A stretch of DNA of 64,000 nucleotides from Streptomyces sp. NRRL S-350. GTDB lineage: Bacteria > Actinomycetota > Actinomycetes > Streptomycetales > Streptomycetaceae. Under the pieces are notes generated by a model, which worked only from the letters and a program-made list of their open reading frames with translations, was not told the origin of the DNA and ran no database searches. The stretch spans positions 24,125 to 88,124 of the forward strand of contig NZ_JOHO01000028.1 of assembly GCF_000719705.1 (NCBI RefSeq), in the 5' to 3' direction. Shown in pieces: positions 53,606-62,314 of this stretch. The position numbers were made by a program, and so were the translations under genes. How positions within the stretch are numbered: position 1 is the stretch's first letter; the number at the start of each line of letters is the position of its first letter.

Positions 53606-53746
53606 ATGGGGGAGCCGCGCAGCGTGTACAGGCCGGTCCCGCAGGCCGGGGAACCGGGCTGGTCCGTCCACCGCCCGGAGACCGTCACGGAACGCGGCGG
53701 CCCGGCCCTCGGGCCGGACGGCCGCTACGACCCTGGGCGGAGGTGA
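53606..53746 (+). CDS. possible 46-residue protein of unknown function
   Basis: ATG 53606 follows GAAGAGGGGG at good spacing and reads 46 codons: MGEPRSVYRPVPQAGEPGW..., ending DGRYDPGRR. It is Pro/Arg/Gly-rich, without membrane segment or Cys. The frame has a streptomycete-like third-position GC pattern. It lies in the 476-bp gap after the response regulator, otherwise filled by repeats. No homologue is recalled, so it may be spurious. Confidence 0.4.
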   Translation: MGEPRSVYRPVPQAGEPGWSVHRPETVTERGGPALGPDGRYDPGRR

Positions 53747-53785
53747 CGGCCGTGGCGAAGGCCGACCCGTGGCGCTGAAGCTTCC

Positions 53786-53877
53786 TGCGCTGAAACCTCC
53801 TGCGCTGAAACCCTGAGCTGGACCCCTCAGCCGAACCCCTGCTGACCCCTCAGCCGAACCCCTGCGCTGAAACCTCC
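53786..53877. repeat. nested direct repeats downstream of the response regulator
   Basis: TGCGCTGAAACCTCC occurs at 53786 and 53863 (with a truncated copy at 53801). Between them a 22-bp unit starting GACCCCTCAGCCGAACCCCT is duplicated in tandem (53821 and 53844). Stop codons occur in several frames. No gene is seen in 53747-54021. Confidence 0.75.
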
Positions 53878-54021
53878 CGCGCTCCCGGCGGCGCGCGGAG
53901 CCCGGACGGCCTTGGCGCCCCCCGGGCGCGGGGGGCGGTTTCCGGCCACGTGCGGCGCCGGTGCCGGCCGGGCGCAGGGCCCGGCCGTTCGGCCGGGTGC
54001 CCGGCCGGGCACCGCGAGCCG

Positions 54022-54825
54022 TCAGCGGGCCTCGCGCTCGTCCACCAGGGCGTTGTAGGCGGCCACCTGGGCCCGCCGGGCGGTGCGCCACAGCGGCGCC
54101 AGGGCGGCCTGCCGGGCGGCCATCTCGGAGGCGCTCACGGCCGCGCCGTGCCCGACGGAGGCGATCGACAGCAACGCGGACACCTGGCGGGCCGACTCCA
54201 GCACCCGGACGGCCCGCGGCGGGTAGCCCGGCGCGAGCAGTTCGGCGTGCCCGCGCCGGCGGTACGCCTCCAGGGCACGCAGGGCCTCCGGCCCGGCGCC
54301 GGCCACGTCGAGCCGGGTGAGCAGCGCGGTCGTCTCGCGCAGCCCGTCCACCAGCTCGCGCTCGGCCTCGTGCAGCGACGGCGCGTCCGCCGGCGGCCTG
54401 TCGTCGACCTCCGAGCAGCGCCACAGCACGGTCGCCGAGCGGTCCCCCTCCGGGCCGTACACCTCGATCTCCGGCACCAGCCCGAGCGGCACGCCCACCG
54501 TCAGGACGGCCTCGCCCGCCGCCAGGGCGCGGGCGTTGAACGCCGCGGGGCCGGTCAGCCCCAGCGGGTGCCCCGTCGAGGGCAGCGCCAGGCGCAGGCC
54601 CTTCACCCCGAGCACCCGCAGCCGGCCCAGGGCCCAGGTCAGCCCGTGCTGCTCGCCCGGCTCGTCCCCGGGCAGCCCGGTCACCCGGTGGCTCTCGTCG
54701 GCGCCCAGCACGGCCGCGGCGGCGTTGTCGGGCGGCACCAGGCCCGCCAGCAGGGCGTTGCCCCAGGCGGCCAGCCGCCCCGAACGGGGCTCTTCGTACG
54801 GATTGTCGGCAGGTGTCGCGAGCAT
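54022..54825 (-). CDS. conserved actinobacterial protein of unknown function
   Basis: The 267-residue protein is soluble, without signal peptide or membrane helix. Segments such as LAAWGNALLAGLVPPDNAAAAVLGADESHRVTGLPG and LPSTGHPLGLTGPAAFNARALAAGEAVL look conserved, and the C-terminal half is helical (LHEAERELVDGLRETTALL ... AALAPLWRTARRAQVAAYNALVDE). No catalytic motif is recognised. ATG 54825 lies 6 nt after TAGGCT on the minus strand, a leaderless pattern. It is divergent from the ABC ATPase gene. Confidence 0.68.
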   Translation of the reverse strand: MLATPADNPYEEPRSGRLAAWGNALLAGLVPPDNAAAAVLGADESHRVTGLPGDEPGEQHGLTWALGRLRVLGVKGLRLALPSTGHPLGLTGPAAFNARALAAGEAVLTVGVPLGLVPEIEVYGPEGDRSATVLWRCSEVDDRPPADAPSLHEAERELVDGLRETTALLTRLDVAGAGPEALRALEAYRRRGHAELLAPGYPPRAVRVLESARQVSALLSIASVGHGAAVSASEMAARQAALAPLWRTARRAQVAAYNALVDEREAR

Positions 54826-54975
54826 CCGGCCAGCCTACGGAATCGGCGGTCATCCGCGTGGCGTAGGTTTGCCCATGCGTGTGCGGCGCACCCACCCCGT
54901 GCCCACCGGCTGCCGGAGTAGGGGTGCCGCCCGCACCGACGGCCGAGAATCTGGTTTTTTGGGGAAGGCATAGGC

Positions 54976-55767
<792 letters not shown>

Positions 55768-55865
55768 GGCCCCGTCCGCCACCGACCCGGCTCTCGCCCG
55801 CTCCTGAGCCGGCTCCCGTCGGCCCCCACCAGCCCTCATCCGTCCGTCATCCGGAAGGCCGCCGG

Positions 55866-55889
55866 AACCGGTCGCACGTGCGACCGGTT
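55866..55889. terminator. perfect 24-bp palindrome between the ABC ATPase and nfeD-like genes
   Basis: AACCGGTCGCAC (55866-55877) is directly followed by its reverse complement (55878-55889), centred on CACGTG. In RNA it makes a compact hairpin 100 nt after the ABC ATPase stop, so it is called a terminator. Its lack of a loop and position 61 bp before the nfeD-like gene also suit an operator. Confidence 0.55.
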
Positions 55890-55950
55890 TCCGCCCCTCG
55901 ACCTGCGGGAACTGTCCGCCTCGAAGGCCTTCGCTCCCTAGGATGGACGT

Positions 55951-56373
55951 GTGGACAGCTGGATCTGGTGGCTCCTGGCCGCCGCAGGGCTCGGTATACC
56001 GCTGGTGCTCAACGCGATGCCGGAGTTCGCCATGTTCGCGGTCGGAGCGCTGGCCGCCGCGGGCGTGGCCGGGCTGGGCGGGGGAGTGGTCCTGGAGACC
56101 GTGACCTTCCTCGTCGTCTCGGTGGCGCTGGTGGTCTTCGTCCGCCCCGTCGCCTACCGACAGCTCCAGAAGGGCCCTCAGGTCAGGATGGGCATCGAGG
56201 CGCTGAAGGGCGCCACCGCGGTCGTCGCGGAAACCGTCGACGGGGAGGGCGGTCGGATCAAGCTGAACGGCGAGATCTGGTCGGCCCGCGCCCTCCACCC
56301 CGACCAGGTCTACCGGCCCGGGCAGCAGGTCGACGTCGTCGAAATCCAGGGCGCGACCGCCCTGGTCATCTAG
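55951..56373 (+). CDS. NfeD-like membrane protein
   Basis: The 140-residue protein has hydrophobic helices (WIWWLLAAAGLGIPLVLNAMPEFAMFAVGALAAAGVAGL and VTFLVVSVALVVFV) and a C-terminal OB-fold domain (ALKGATAVVAETVDGEGGRIKLNGEIWSARAL, VDVVEIQGATALVI), the short NfeD type. NfeD proteins pair with SPFH/stomatin proteins in membrane microdomains; that partner is the next gene, 10 nt downstream. GTG 55951 is 6 nt after TAGGAT, indicating a leaderless start. Confidence 0.9.
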   Translation: MDSWIWWLLAAAGLGIPLVLNAMPEFAMFAVGALAAAGVAGLGGGVVLETVTFLVVSVALVVFVRPVAYRQLQKGPQVRMGIEALKGATAVVAETVDGEGGRIKLNGEIWSARALHPDQVYRPGQQVDVVEIQGATALVI

Positions 56374-56383
56374 GGGAGAGTCC

Positions 56384-57433
56384 GTGGAACCCGTCCTTAT
56401 CGTGCTGGTCGTCCTGGTCGTGGTGGCCTTCATCGCGCTGATCAAGACGATCCAGGTCATCCCGCAGGCCAGCGCGGCGATCGTGGAGCGCTTCGGTCGC
56501 TACACCCGGACGCTCAACGCGGGGCTGAACATCGTCGTCCCGTTCATCGACCGCGTCCGCAACCGGATCGACCTGCGCGAACAGGTCGTGCCGTTCCCGC
56601 CGCAGCCGGTGATCACCCAGGACAACCTGGTCGTCAACATCGACACGGTCATCTACTATCAGGTGACCGACCCGCGGGCGGCCACGTACGAGGTGGCCAG
56701 CTACATCCAGGCGATCGAGCAGCTGACCGTCACCACGCTGCGCAACATCATCGGCTCGATGGACCTGGAGTCCACCCTGACCTCCCGCGAGGTCATCAAC
56801 GCCGGCCTGCGCGGCGTCCTGGACGAGGCCACCGGCAAGTGGGGCATCCGGGTCAACCGCGTCGAGCTGAAGGCGATCGAGCCGCCGACCTCCATCCAGG
56901 ACTCGATGGAGAAGCAGATGCGCGCCGACCGTGACAAGCGCGCCGCGATCCTCACCGCCGAGGGCCAGCGCCAGGCCCAGATCCTCAAGGCCGAGGGTGA
57001 GAAGCAGGCCGACGTGCTCAGGGCCGAGGGTGAGGCGCAGGCCGCCGTCCTGCGCGCCGACGGTGAGGCGGCCGCGATCCGGACGGTCTTCGAGGCCATC
57101 CACGACGGCGACGCCGACCAGAAGCTGCTCGCCTACCAGTACCTGCAGACCCTGCCCGAGCTGGCCAAGGGCGACTCCAACAAGCTCTGGATCATCCCCA
57201 GCGAGGTCGGCGACGCGCTCAAGGGCCTCGGCGGCGCCTTCAACGGCCTGACCGGCAACGGTGGCGCGGCCAACGGCGGTGCGGTCGCGGCGCCCACCGC
57301 CCCGAAGGCGGCCCCGGCCACCCAGGTGCCGATCGACCCGGCCGCCGGGCCGCGGCCGGTGGACACCGACAAGGGCGCCGCCCGCCCCCGGGTCGACCCG
57401 ACCCGGGAGTACCCCAAGATCGACCCGGAGTGA
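56384..57433 (+). CDS. SPFH/band 7 (stomatin-like, QmcA-type) protein
   Basis: The 349-residue protein has one N-terminal membrane helix (LIVLVVLVVVAFIALI) and an SPFH domain: VIPQASAAIVERFGRYTRTLNAGLNIVVPFIDRV, REQVVPFPPQPVITQDNLVVNIDTVIYYQV, LTSREVINAGLRGVLDEATGKWGIRVNRVELK. A helical stretch with EGQRQAQILKAEGEKQADVL-type repeats drives oligomer formation. An Ala/Pro-rich tail ends it. It forms membrane scaffolds with NfeD. GTG 56384 has GGGGAGA upstream. Confidence 0.94.
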   Translation: MEPVLIVLVVLVVVAFIALIKTIQVIPQASAAIVERFGRYTRTLNAGLNIVVPFIDRVRNRIDLREQVVPFPPQPVITQDNLVVNIDTVIYYQVTDPRAATYEVASYIQAIEQLTVTTLRNIIGSMDLESTLTSREVINAGLRGVLDEATGKWGIRVNRVELKAIEPPTSIQDSMEKQMRADRDKRAAILTAEGQRQAQILKAEGEKQADVLRAEGEAQAAVLRADGEAAAIRTVFEAIHDGDADQKLLAYQYLQTLPELAKGDSNKLWIIPSEVGDALKGLGGAFNGLTGNGGAANGGAVAAPTAPKAAPATQVPIDPAAGPRPVDTDKGAARPRVDPTREYPKIDPE

Positions 57434-57453
57434 GCGGCTGAGCCGCCCCTCGC

Positions 57454-57498
57454 CGAGGGCCCGCCGCCGTACGCGTTCCGTACGGCGGCGGGCCCTCG
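57454..57498 (+). terminator. 19-bp-stem terminator after the SPFH gene
   Basis: Bases 57454-57472 pair perfectly with 57480-57498 around a 7-nt loop, 20 nt after the stop. Confidence 0.92.
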
Positions 57499-57572
57499 GG
57501 CGTTCGCGGGGCCGCTGCGCGGGGCCTGCCCTGAGCCGGGCCGCGGGCTGCTCCGGTGCCGGGCCGCGCGGA

Positions 57573-57616
57573 CTGTTCCGGGGCTGTTCCGGGGCTGTTC
57601 CGGGGCCGCTCCGGGG
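57573..57616. repeat. 11-bp tandem repeats
   Basis: CTGTTCCGGGG is repeated three times exactly (57573-57605) and once with two changes. It lies in the gap before the TauE/SafE gene. The 299-bp gap 57434-57731 holds the terminator, these repeats and the next promoter, no gene. Confidence 0.8.
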
Positions 57617-57731
57617 CCCGGCGTCGATCCGGGGTGATGTGGCGTGCGTCCCGAATGCCGGGCGGCCCTGGTCCGACGGCCGGACGGTCCGGCATGATCC
57701 CCTCGGACAGGACCGAGACGAAAGGTGACCC

Positions 57732-58490
57732 ATGACGCTCTGGGAGGGGATCGCCGTCCTGGTGGCCGGAGTCGGCGCCGGGATGATCAACGTGATCGTC
57801 GGCTCCGGCACCCTGATCACCTTCCCGGTCCTGCTCGCCGTCGGCATCCCGCCGGTCACCGCCAATGTCTCCAACTCCTTCGGGCTGGTACCCGGTTCGC
57901 TCAGCGGCGTGATCGGCTACCGCCGCGAACTGGCCGACCAGGGCCGCCGGGTGCTGCGCCTGGGCACCGCCTCGCTGCTCGGCGGGCTGGTCGGCGCGCT
58001 GCTGCTGATCAAACTGCCGAGCGGGGCCTTCGACGCGATCGTCCCGGCACTGATCCTGCTGGCACTCGTCCTGGTGGTGATCCAGCCCCGGGTGGCCAAG
58101 GCCGTCGCCGCCCGCCGCCGACCCGGCGGCGACCCGGACGGCAGCCCCGTGCTGCTGGCCGGGGTCTTCCTCACCGGCATCTACGGCGGCTACTTCGGCG
58201 CCGCGCAGGGCGTCCTGCTGATGGCGCTGATGGGCATGCTGCTGCAGGAGGACCTGCAGCGGATCAACGCGGTGAAGAACACCCTCGCAATGATCGTCAA
58301 CGCCGTCGCCTCGCTGTTCTTCCTGTTCACGTCGACCGTCAACTGGGCGGCGGCCGGGCTGATCGCGGTCGGCTCGCTGGTCGGAGGCCTCGTCGGCGCC
58401 AAGGTCGGCCGCCGCCTCCCACCGGTCGCGCTGCGCGGGGTGATCGTGGTGGTCGGCCTCGCGGCCGTCACCAAGCTGCTGACGGGTTGA
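57732..58490 (+). CDS. TauE/SafE-family (TSUP) sulfite/organosulfonate exporter-like protein
   Basis: The 252-residue protein has about eight transmembrane helices and the two-repeat plan of the TSUP family. The first repeat has GMINVIVGSGTLITFPVLLAVGIPPVTANVSNSFG, the second GVFLTGIYGGYFGAAQGVLLMALMG. TSUP proteins move sulfite, sulfolactate or other sulfur-containing anions across the membrane. ATG 57732 has AAGG about 7 nt upstream. A degenerate repeat tract and a DUF1272 zinc protein gene follow. Confidence 0.9.
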   Translation: MTLWEGIAVLVAGVGAGMINVIVGSGTLITFPVLLAVGIPPVTANVSNSFGLVPGSLSGVIGYRRELADQGRRVLRLGTASLLGGLVGALLLIKLPSGAFDAIVPALILLALVLVVIQPRVAKAVAARRRPGGDPDGSPVLLAGVFLTGIYGGYFGAAQGVLLMALMGMLLQEDLQRINAVKNTLAMIVNAVASLFFLFTSTVNWAAAGLIAVGSLVGGLVGAKVGRRLPPVALRGVIVVVGLAAVTKLLTG

Positions 58491-58504
58491 ACGACCGTCG
58501 GATC

Positions 58505-58605
58505 GTCGGACCCTCCGAACACCCGACCCTCCGAACGCCCGACTCTTCGAACGTCTGACAATCTGAACGCCTGAACGCCTGACTGCATGACCACATGAAC
58601 GCCTG
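58505..58605. repeat. degenerate short tandem repeats between the TSUP and DUF1272 genes
   Basis: Units related to CTCCGAACGCCCGA and CTGAACGCCTGA recur about eight times, diverging along the tract. It looks like slippage-derived filler and contains many stops. Confidence 0.7.
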
Positions 58606-58616
58606 AGGAGATTGCC

Positions 58617-58796
58617 ATGGCTCTGGAGATGCGTGAGACCTGCGAGCGCTGCGCGGTGTCGCTGACCGCCGACGGCCCCGCCTCGATATATTCCTTCGAG
58701 TGCACCTTCTGCCCGGACTGCACCGAGGCCATGGCCGCCGCCTGCCCCAACTGCGGCGGCGAGCTGGTGGCCCGTCCGCGGCGGAAGGCCGCCTGA
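58617..58796 (+). CDS. DUF1272 small zinc-ribbon-like protein
   Basis: The 59-residue protein MALEMRETCERC... has seven cysteines: C9, C12, C29, C32, C35, C43 and C46. The CxxC pairs, FECTFCPDCTE and CPNCGGEL, match DUF1272, a family of small cysteine-rich proteins thought to bind zinc. The ATG has GAGGAG 6 nt upstream. It may be co-transcribed with the pterin dehydratase 70 nt further on. Role unknown. Confidence 0.88.
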   Translation: MALEMRETCERCAVSLTADGPASIYSFECTFCPDCTEAMAAACPNCGGELVARPRRKAA

Positions 58797-58866
58797 CACC
58801 GGCGCCCCGGACCACTTCGGGCGCCACCGGGGGACTCCGGACCGACGACGCACCAGGAGCGCAGCG

Positions 58867-59172
58867 ATGAGCAGCAGGGCACGGCTGAGCGAGGACGAGA
58901 TCACGACGGCCCTGGCGGCGCTGCCGCGATGGACCCGGGAAGGCGACAGCATCGTCCGGGGCGCCGACGCCCCGGACTTCCCGGCCGCGATCCGGGTGGT
59001 CGTCGCCGTCGCCGAGCAGGCCGAGGCGCTCGACCACCACCCCGACATCGACATCCGCTGGCGCACCCTGCGCTTCGTCCTGTCCACCCACAGCGCCGGC
59101 GGCCTCACCGGCCTGGACTTCACCCTGGCCGCCCGCATCGACGACGCCCTGCGCGCCGAGTCCGCGGCCTGA
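58867..59172 (+). CDS. 4a-hydroxytetrahydrobiopterin dehydratase (PCD/DCoH)
   Basis: The 101-residue protein has the family core AEALDHHPDIDIRWRTLRFVLSTHSAGGLTGLD, with the HHP motif and the second catalytic His in THSAGGLT. N-terminal LSEDEITTALAALPRW is also typical. PCD recycles oxidised pterin after aromatic hydroxylases. Start: ATG with AGGAG 7 nt upstream. No aromatic amino acid hydroxylase is in the window. Confidence 0.92.
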   Translation: MSSRARLSEDEITTALAALPRWTREGDSIVRGADAPDFPAAIRVVVAVAEQAEALDHHPDIDIRWRTLRFVLSTHSAGGLTGLDFTLAARIDDALRAESAA

Positions 59173-59293
59173 CGCCCGTCGGGCTGCTGCGCCAGGGAGT
59201 CCGTCGAGGGCCCACCTCGCCCCTCCGAGTGGGCGTGAGATGCTGACTGCCGCAATCGGCAGGCAGGCGGCGGGCTCAGGAGGGACGCAACGG

Positions 59294-61387
59294 ATGGCGC
59301 AGGAGCCCTTCGGAGACGCCCACGCCCCGTACCCGTGGCACCCCCAGGAGCAGCCGGAGTGGCCGACGGCCGGGTACGGCGGGCAGCAGCCGCAGGAGCA
59401 GGCGTACTGGCAGCAGCAGACGGGCCACGACCCGGCCGGGTACGCCCAGCAGCCGTCGTACCCGTACGAGCAGGCGGGCTACGGGCAGGCGGGTCACGAC
59501 CAGGGTGCCGGGTACGGCTACGGGCAGACCGGGTACGTCGAAGGCGGGTACGTCGAGGGCGGCTACGTCCAGGCGCCGTACGGCGGCCAGGAGCAGTACC
59601 AGCCGTACCAGCCGTACCAGCCGTACCCGCAGCACCCGCAGTACCCGGAGGCCCCCGACCCCGCGCAGCAGCAGTACGTGCCGTACGCCTACGCCACCCC
59701 TCAGCAGCCCGCCGGGGACGGGCTGTACGTCCCGGCGGGAGCGGAGTACTCGGCGGACGGCTACGTGCACATCGAGGAGGCCGCGTCGGAGCCCGCTCCG
59801 CCCGGCCCGGAGAAGGCCCCTGAGGAAGACTCCCCGAAGTCGTCGGAGCGGGCCCCGGCACCTGCGACCGGGCGCGCTGCCGCGCGGTCCCGGAGTGCCG
59901 CCCGCCGGGGCGGTGCCGGGGCTTCCGACCCCGGTTCCGACGCCGCGTCAGGCCCGGGATCGGGCCAAGAATCAGGCCAAGAATCAGGCCCAGGAACAGG
60001 CCCAGGATCAGGTTCCGCTTCCGGTTCCTCGCTCACGGCCAAGGCCCGGAAGGCCGCCGAGGCCGTGCTGACGGGGGAGCACGTCCCGAGCCGGAAGGCC
60101 CTGCTGGTGCGGGCCGGTGCCGGGGTGGCGGCGCTGGGGGTGCTGGTGGCGGCCGGGCTGACGGTCGGCGCCGAGGGCGGCGGCAGTGCGGCGGCGAGCA
60201 GCGGCGGCGAGCCGGGGTTCGCGGTGGCGCACGCCCGGGCGTGGTCCGCTCAGACCGCCGCGGCCGGGCAGCCCGCGGGCGACGACACACTGGTCGGCAG
60301 CTGGCTGCTCGCGGACGCGGTGGTCCGGGCCGACGGCTCCGGGGTGCACGCGTACGACCGCAGTGGCGGCAAGCCGACCTGGTCGGTGGAGCCGCCGGCT
60401 GCCGGGGCCGTCCCGTGCGGCCTGTCGGCGGGCGTGAACCAGGCGGGCCTCGGCGCGGTGCTGTTCCGTTCGCAGGCGGACCCGAAGGCCGCCTGCACGC
60501 TGGTGGCGGCCGTGGACACCAAGTCCGGCAAGACCGCCTGGACCAAGACCGTCTCGGACGCCAAGGGCGCCTACTCGGCGCGGATCGGCGTCACCGAGGA
60601 CAAGGTGATAGCGATCGGCGACGACCGCGCGGTCGCCTGGGAGTCCGCCGACGGCAAGGACGTCTGGCAGTACACCGGCCAGGGCAGGTTCTGCACCCTG
60701 TCCGGCGGTGTCAGCGGCAGGACGGTGCTCGTCGCCTCCTCGTGCGCCGACTCCACGCCCGCAGACCAGGCCGTCGCGCTGAACACCGCGGACGGCAAGG
60801 TCAGCTGGTGGCGGGGCCTGAACAACCAGCCGAAGACCGTGACCGTGCTGTCCGCCGAGCCGGCCGCGGTCCTCACCACCGGCGACAAGCCGGAGAACGA
60901 CCGGGTGTTCGCCTGGGGTGCCGCCGGCGACCCGGCCGTCGAGATCCCGGTGGTCACGGACGGCGGCCGGCTGGACGTCTCCCGCGGCACGTTCGCGGCG
61001 ACTCCCGAGGTGTTCTTCGAAGGCCGGACGATGGCCACCACCCTCACCCCGGCGAACGGCGGCGGGCCGGTGGCCGCGGTCGGGTACGACCTGGACACCG
61101 GCAAGCAGCGCTGGAAGGTGCCGACCGCGGCCAAGGGCACCGTCCGGGCGGTCGGCATCGACGGCGGCTCGCTGGTCCTCGCCGCCGACGAACGCCGCGA
61201 CCAGCCCGCCCGCCTCAGCCGGTTCCCGCTGGCGGGCGGCCGGGAGGCGACCGGCGGCAACTTCCCGCCCGGCACCGGCTCACTGCTGGTCTCCGGGCGG
61301 GTGCTGATCGGCGGCGGGCAGGTGGTCGTGGTCCCCGAGCACTCGGCCCACTACGGCACGGCAGCCGGGTACCGGGCACAGGGCTGA
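59294..61387 (+). CDS. membrane-anchored PQQ-like beta-propeller protein with repetitive N-terminus
   Basis: The 697-residue protein starts with a ~150-residue Tyr/Gln/Pro/Gly-rich cytoplasmic stretch containing GYVEGGYVEGGYV and QPYQPYQPY repeats. A charged Gly/Ser/Ala linker and one transmembrane helix (LLVRAGAGVAALGVLVAAGLTVG, ~275-297) follow. The outside part has PQQ-like blades (VHAYDRSGGKPTWSVEPP, LVAAVDTKSGKTAWTKTV, AVAWESADGKDVWQY, VGYDLDTGKQRWKVP). The architecture resembles actinobacterial proteins seen beside Ser/Thr kinases. ATG 59294 has GGAGG 10 nt upstream. Function unknown; the propeller suggests binding rather than catalysis. Confidence 0.82.
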   Translation: MAQEPFGDAHAPYPWHPQEQPEWPTAGYGGQQPQEQAYWQQQTGHDPAGYAQQPSYPYEQAGYGQAGHDQGAGYGYGQTGYVEGGYVEGGYVQAPYGGQEQYQPYQPYQPYPQHPQYPEAPDPAQQQYVPYAYATPQQPAGDGLYVPAGAEYSADGYVHIEEAASEPAPPGPEKAPEEDSPKSSERAPAPATGRAAARSRSAARRGGAGASDPGSDAASGPGSGQESGQESGPGTGPGSGSASGSSLTAKARKAAEAVLTGEHVPSRKALLVRAGAGVAALGVLVAAGLTVGAEGGGSAAASSGGEPGFAVAHARAWSAQTAAAGQPAGDDTLVGSWLLADAVVRADGSGVHAYDRSGGKPTWSVEPPAAGAVPCGLSAGVNQAGLGAVLFRSQADPKAACTLVAAVDTKSGKTAWTKTVSDAKGAYSARIGVTEDKVIAIGDDRAVAWESADGKDVWQYTGQGRFCTLSGGVSGRTVLVASSCADSTPADQAVALNTADGKVSWWRGLNNQPKTVTVLSAEPAAVLTTGDKPENDRVFAWGAAGDPAVEIPVVTDGGRLDVSRGTFAATPEVFFEGRTMATTLTPANGGGPVAAVGYDLDTGKQRWKVPTAAKGTVRAVGIDGGSLVLAADERRDQPARLSRFPLAGGREATGGNFPPGTGSLLVSGRVLIGGGQVVVVPEHSAHYGTAAGYRAQG

Positions 61388-61403
61388 GGCTGGTGCCCCG
61401 GGC

Positions 61404-61495
61404 TGTGCCGGTACCCAGGGTGTGCCCGGTACCCAGGGTGTGCCCGGTACCGCAGGCTGCGCCCGGTACCGCAGGGCTGCGGCCGGTGCCGCACG
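61404..61495. repeat. five imperfect 17-19-bp tandem repeats
   Basis: A unit like TGTGCCCGGTACCCAGGG is repeated about five times with growing divergence in the gap between the convergent PQQ-like and HNH genes. GGTACC recurs in most copies. No hairpin terminator is visible here, so the tract itself may serve that end. Confidence 0.8.
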
Positions 61496-61498
61496 CGG

Positions 61499-62029
61499 TT
61501 ACGCGGCGGTCAGCGGGACGCCCGGCACCGGCGGCAGCCAGTCGGCGAGCTCCCGCGCCTCCGAGCCGCGCAGGCCGAGCGCCAGCATCAGGCTCGCCTG
61601 CGGGGTCGGCACGAACGGGCGGCGCAGCAGCCTCATCCCGGCCTGCTCCGGCGTCCGGTCCGCCTTGCGCTGGTTGTCCTCGGCGCAAGCGGCCACGGTG
61701 TTCAGCCAACTGTCCGCGCCACCGCGCGACTTGGGGTGCAAGTGGTCCACCGTGGTGGCCCGCCGCCCGCAGTAGGCGCACAGGTGCTGGTCCCTGGCCA
61801 GGACACCCCGCCGGGACCACGGAGCCTGTTGTCGGAACGGCACCCGTACGTACCGTTGCAGTCTGATCACCCGGGGCACCGGGACGGCTACGCCCGTCCC
61901 CCGGATCGAGCGCAAGGGATGCGCCTGCTCCACCACCGCCTTGTCCTGGAGTACCAGGACGACGGCGCGCTGGAGCGACACCGTCGTCAGGGGCTCGTAG
62001 GTCGCGTTCAGAACCAGCGTGTTGCGCAC
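61499..62029 (-). CDS. HNH endonuclease family protein
   Basis: The 176-residue protein has an HNH domain: CAYCGRRATTVDHLHPKSRGGADSWLNTVAAC (~85-120) with a CxxC zinc pair, the DH of the first motif, N in LNTV and a last CxEDN. It belongs to the widespread actinobacterial type starting RNTLVLNATYEPLTTVSLQRAVVLVLQDKAVVE. The substrate is unknown; it is not linked to a restriction or phage system here. GTG 62029 is 9 nt after GGGAAGG. Confidence 0.9.
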   Translation of the reverse strand: MRNTLVLNATYEPLTTVSLQRAVVLVLQDKAVVEQAHPLRSIRGTGVAVPVPRVIRLQRYVRVPFRQQAPWSRRGVLARDQHLCAYCGRRATTVDHLHPKSRGGADSWLNTVAACAEDNQRKADRTPEQAGMRLLRRPFVPTPQASLMLALGLRGSEARELADWLPPVPGVPLTAA

Positions 62030-62314
62030 TCGGCACACCCTTCCCGCGGGCGTGCCACGGCGGCACGACCGTCTCCACACACGTCACTGCCGCCGCGCGG
62101 CGGTGACACCACTGTGAAGGGGCCCGGGGCTGACGAACAACGGAATTTCCGGTATCCGGGAGACGCCCCGGCGAGCGCGCCCCCGGGCCCGGCAGGGCGC
62201 CTCGGGAAAACTCGTCGGCCGGAACCGCGTAGGCTCTGACAGGCTGGAGTCGTTCCGACCCGGGGCCCTACGGAATCGGGCCGGCACCGGCGGGCGCCCG
62301 ACAGAAGGAGAAGC

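Noticed and set aside
61404..61495. Possible CRISPR-like array
   Set aside because: The repeats are contiguous without unique spacers, diverge along the array and have no cas genes nearby.
62030..62314. T-box riboswitch upstream of tyrS
   Set aside because: I could not find the conserved T-box sequence or a specifier stem in the 285-bp gap.
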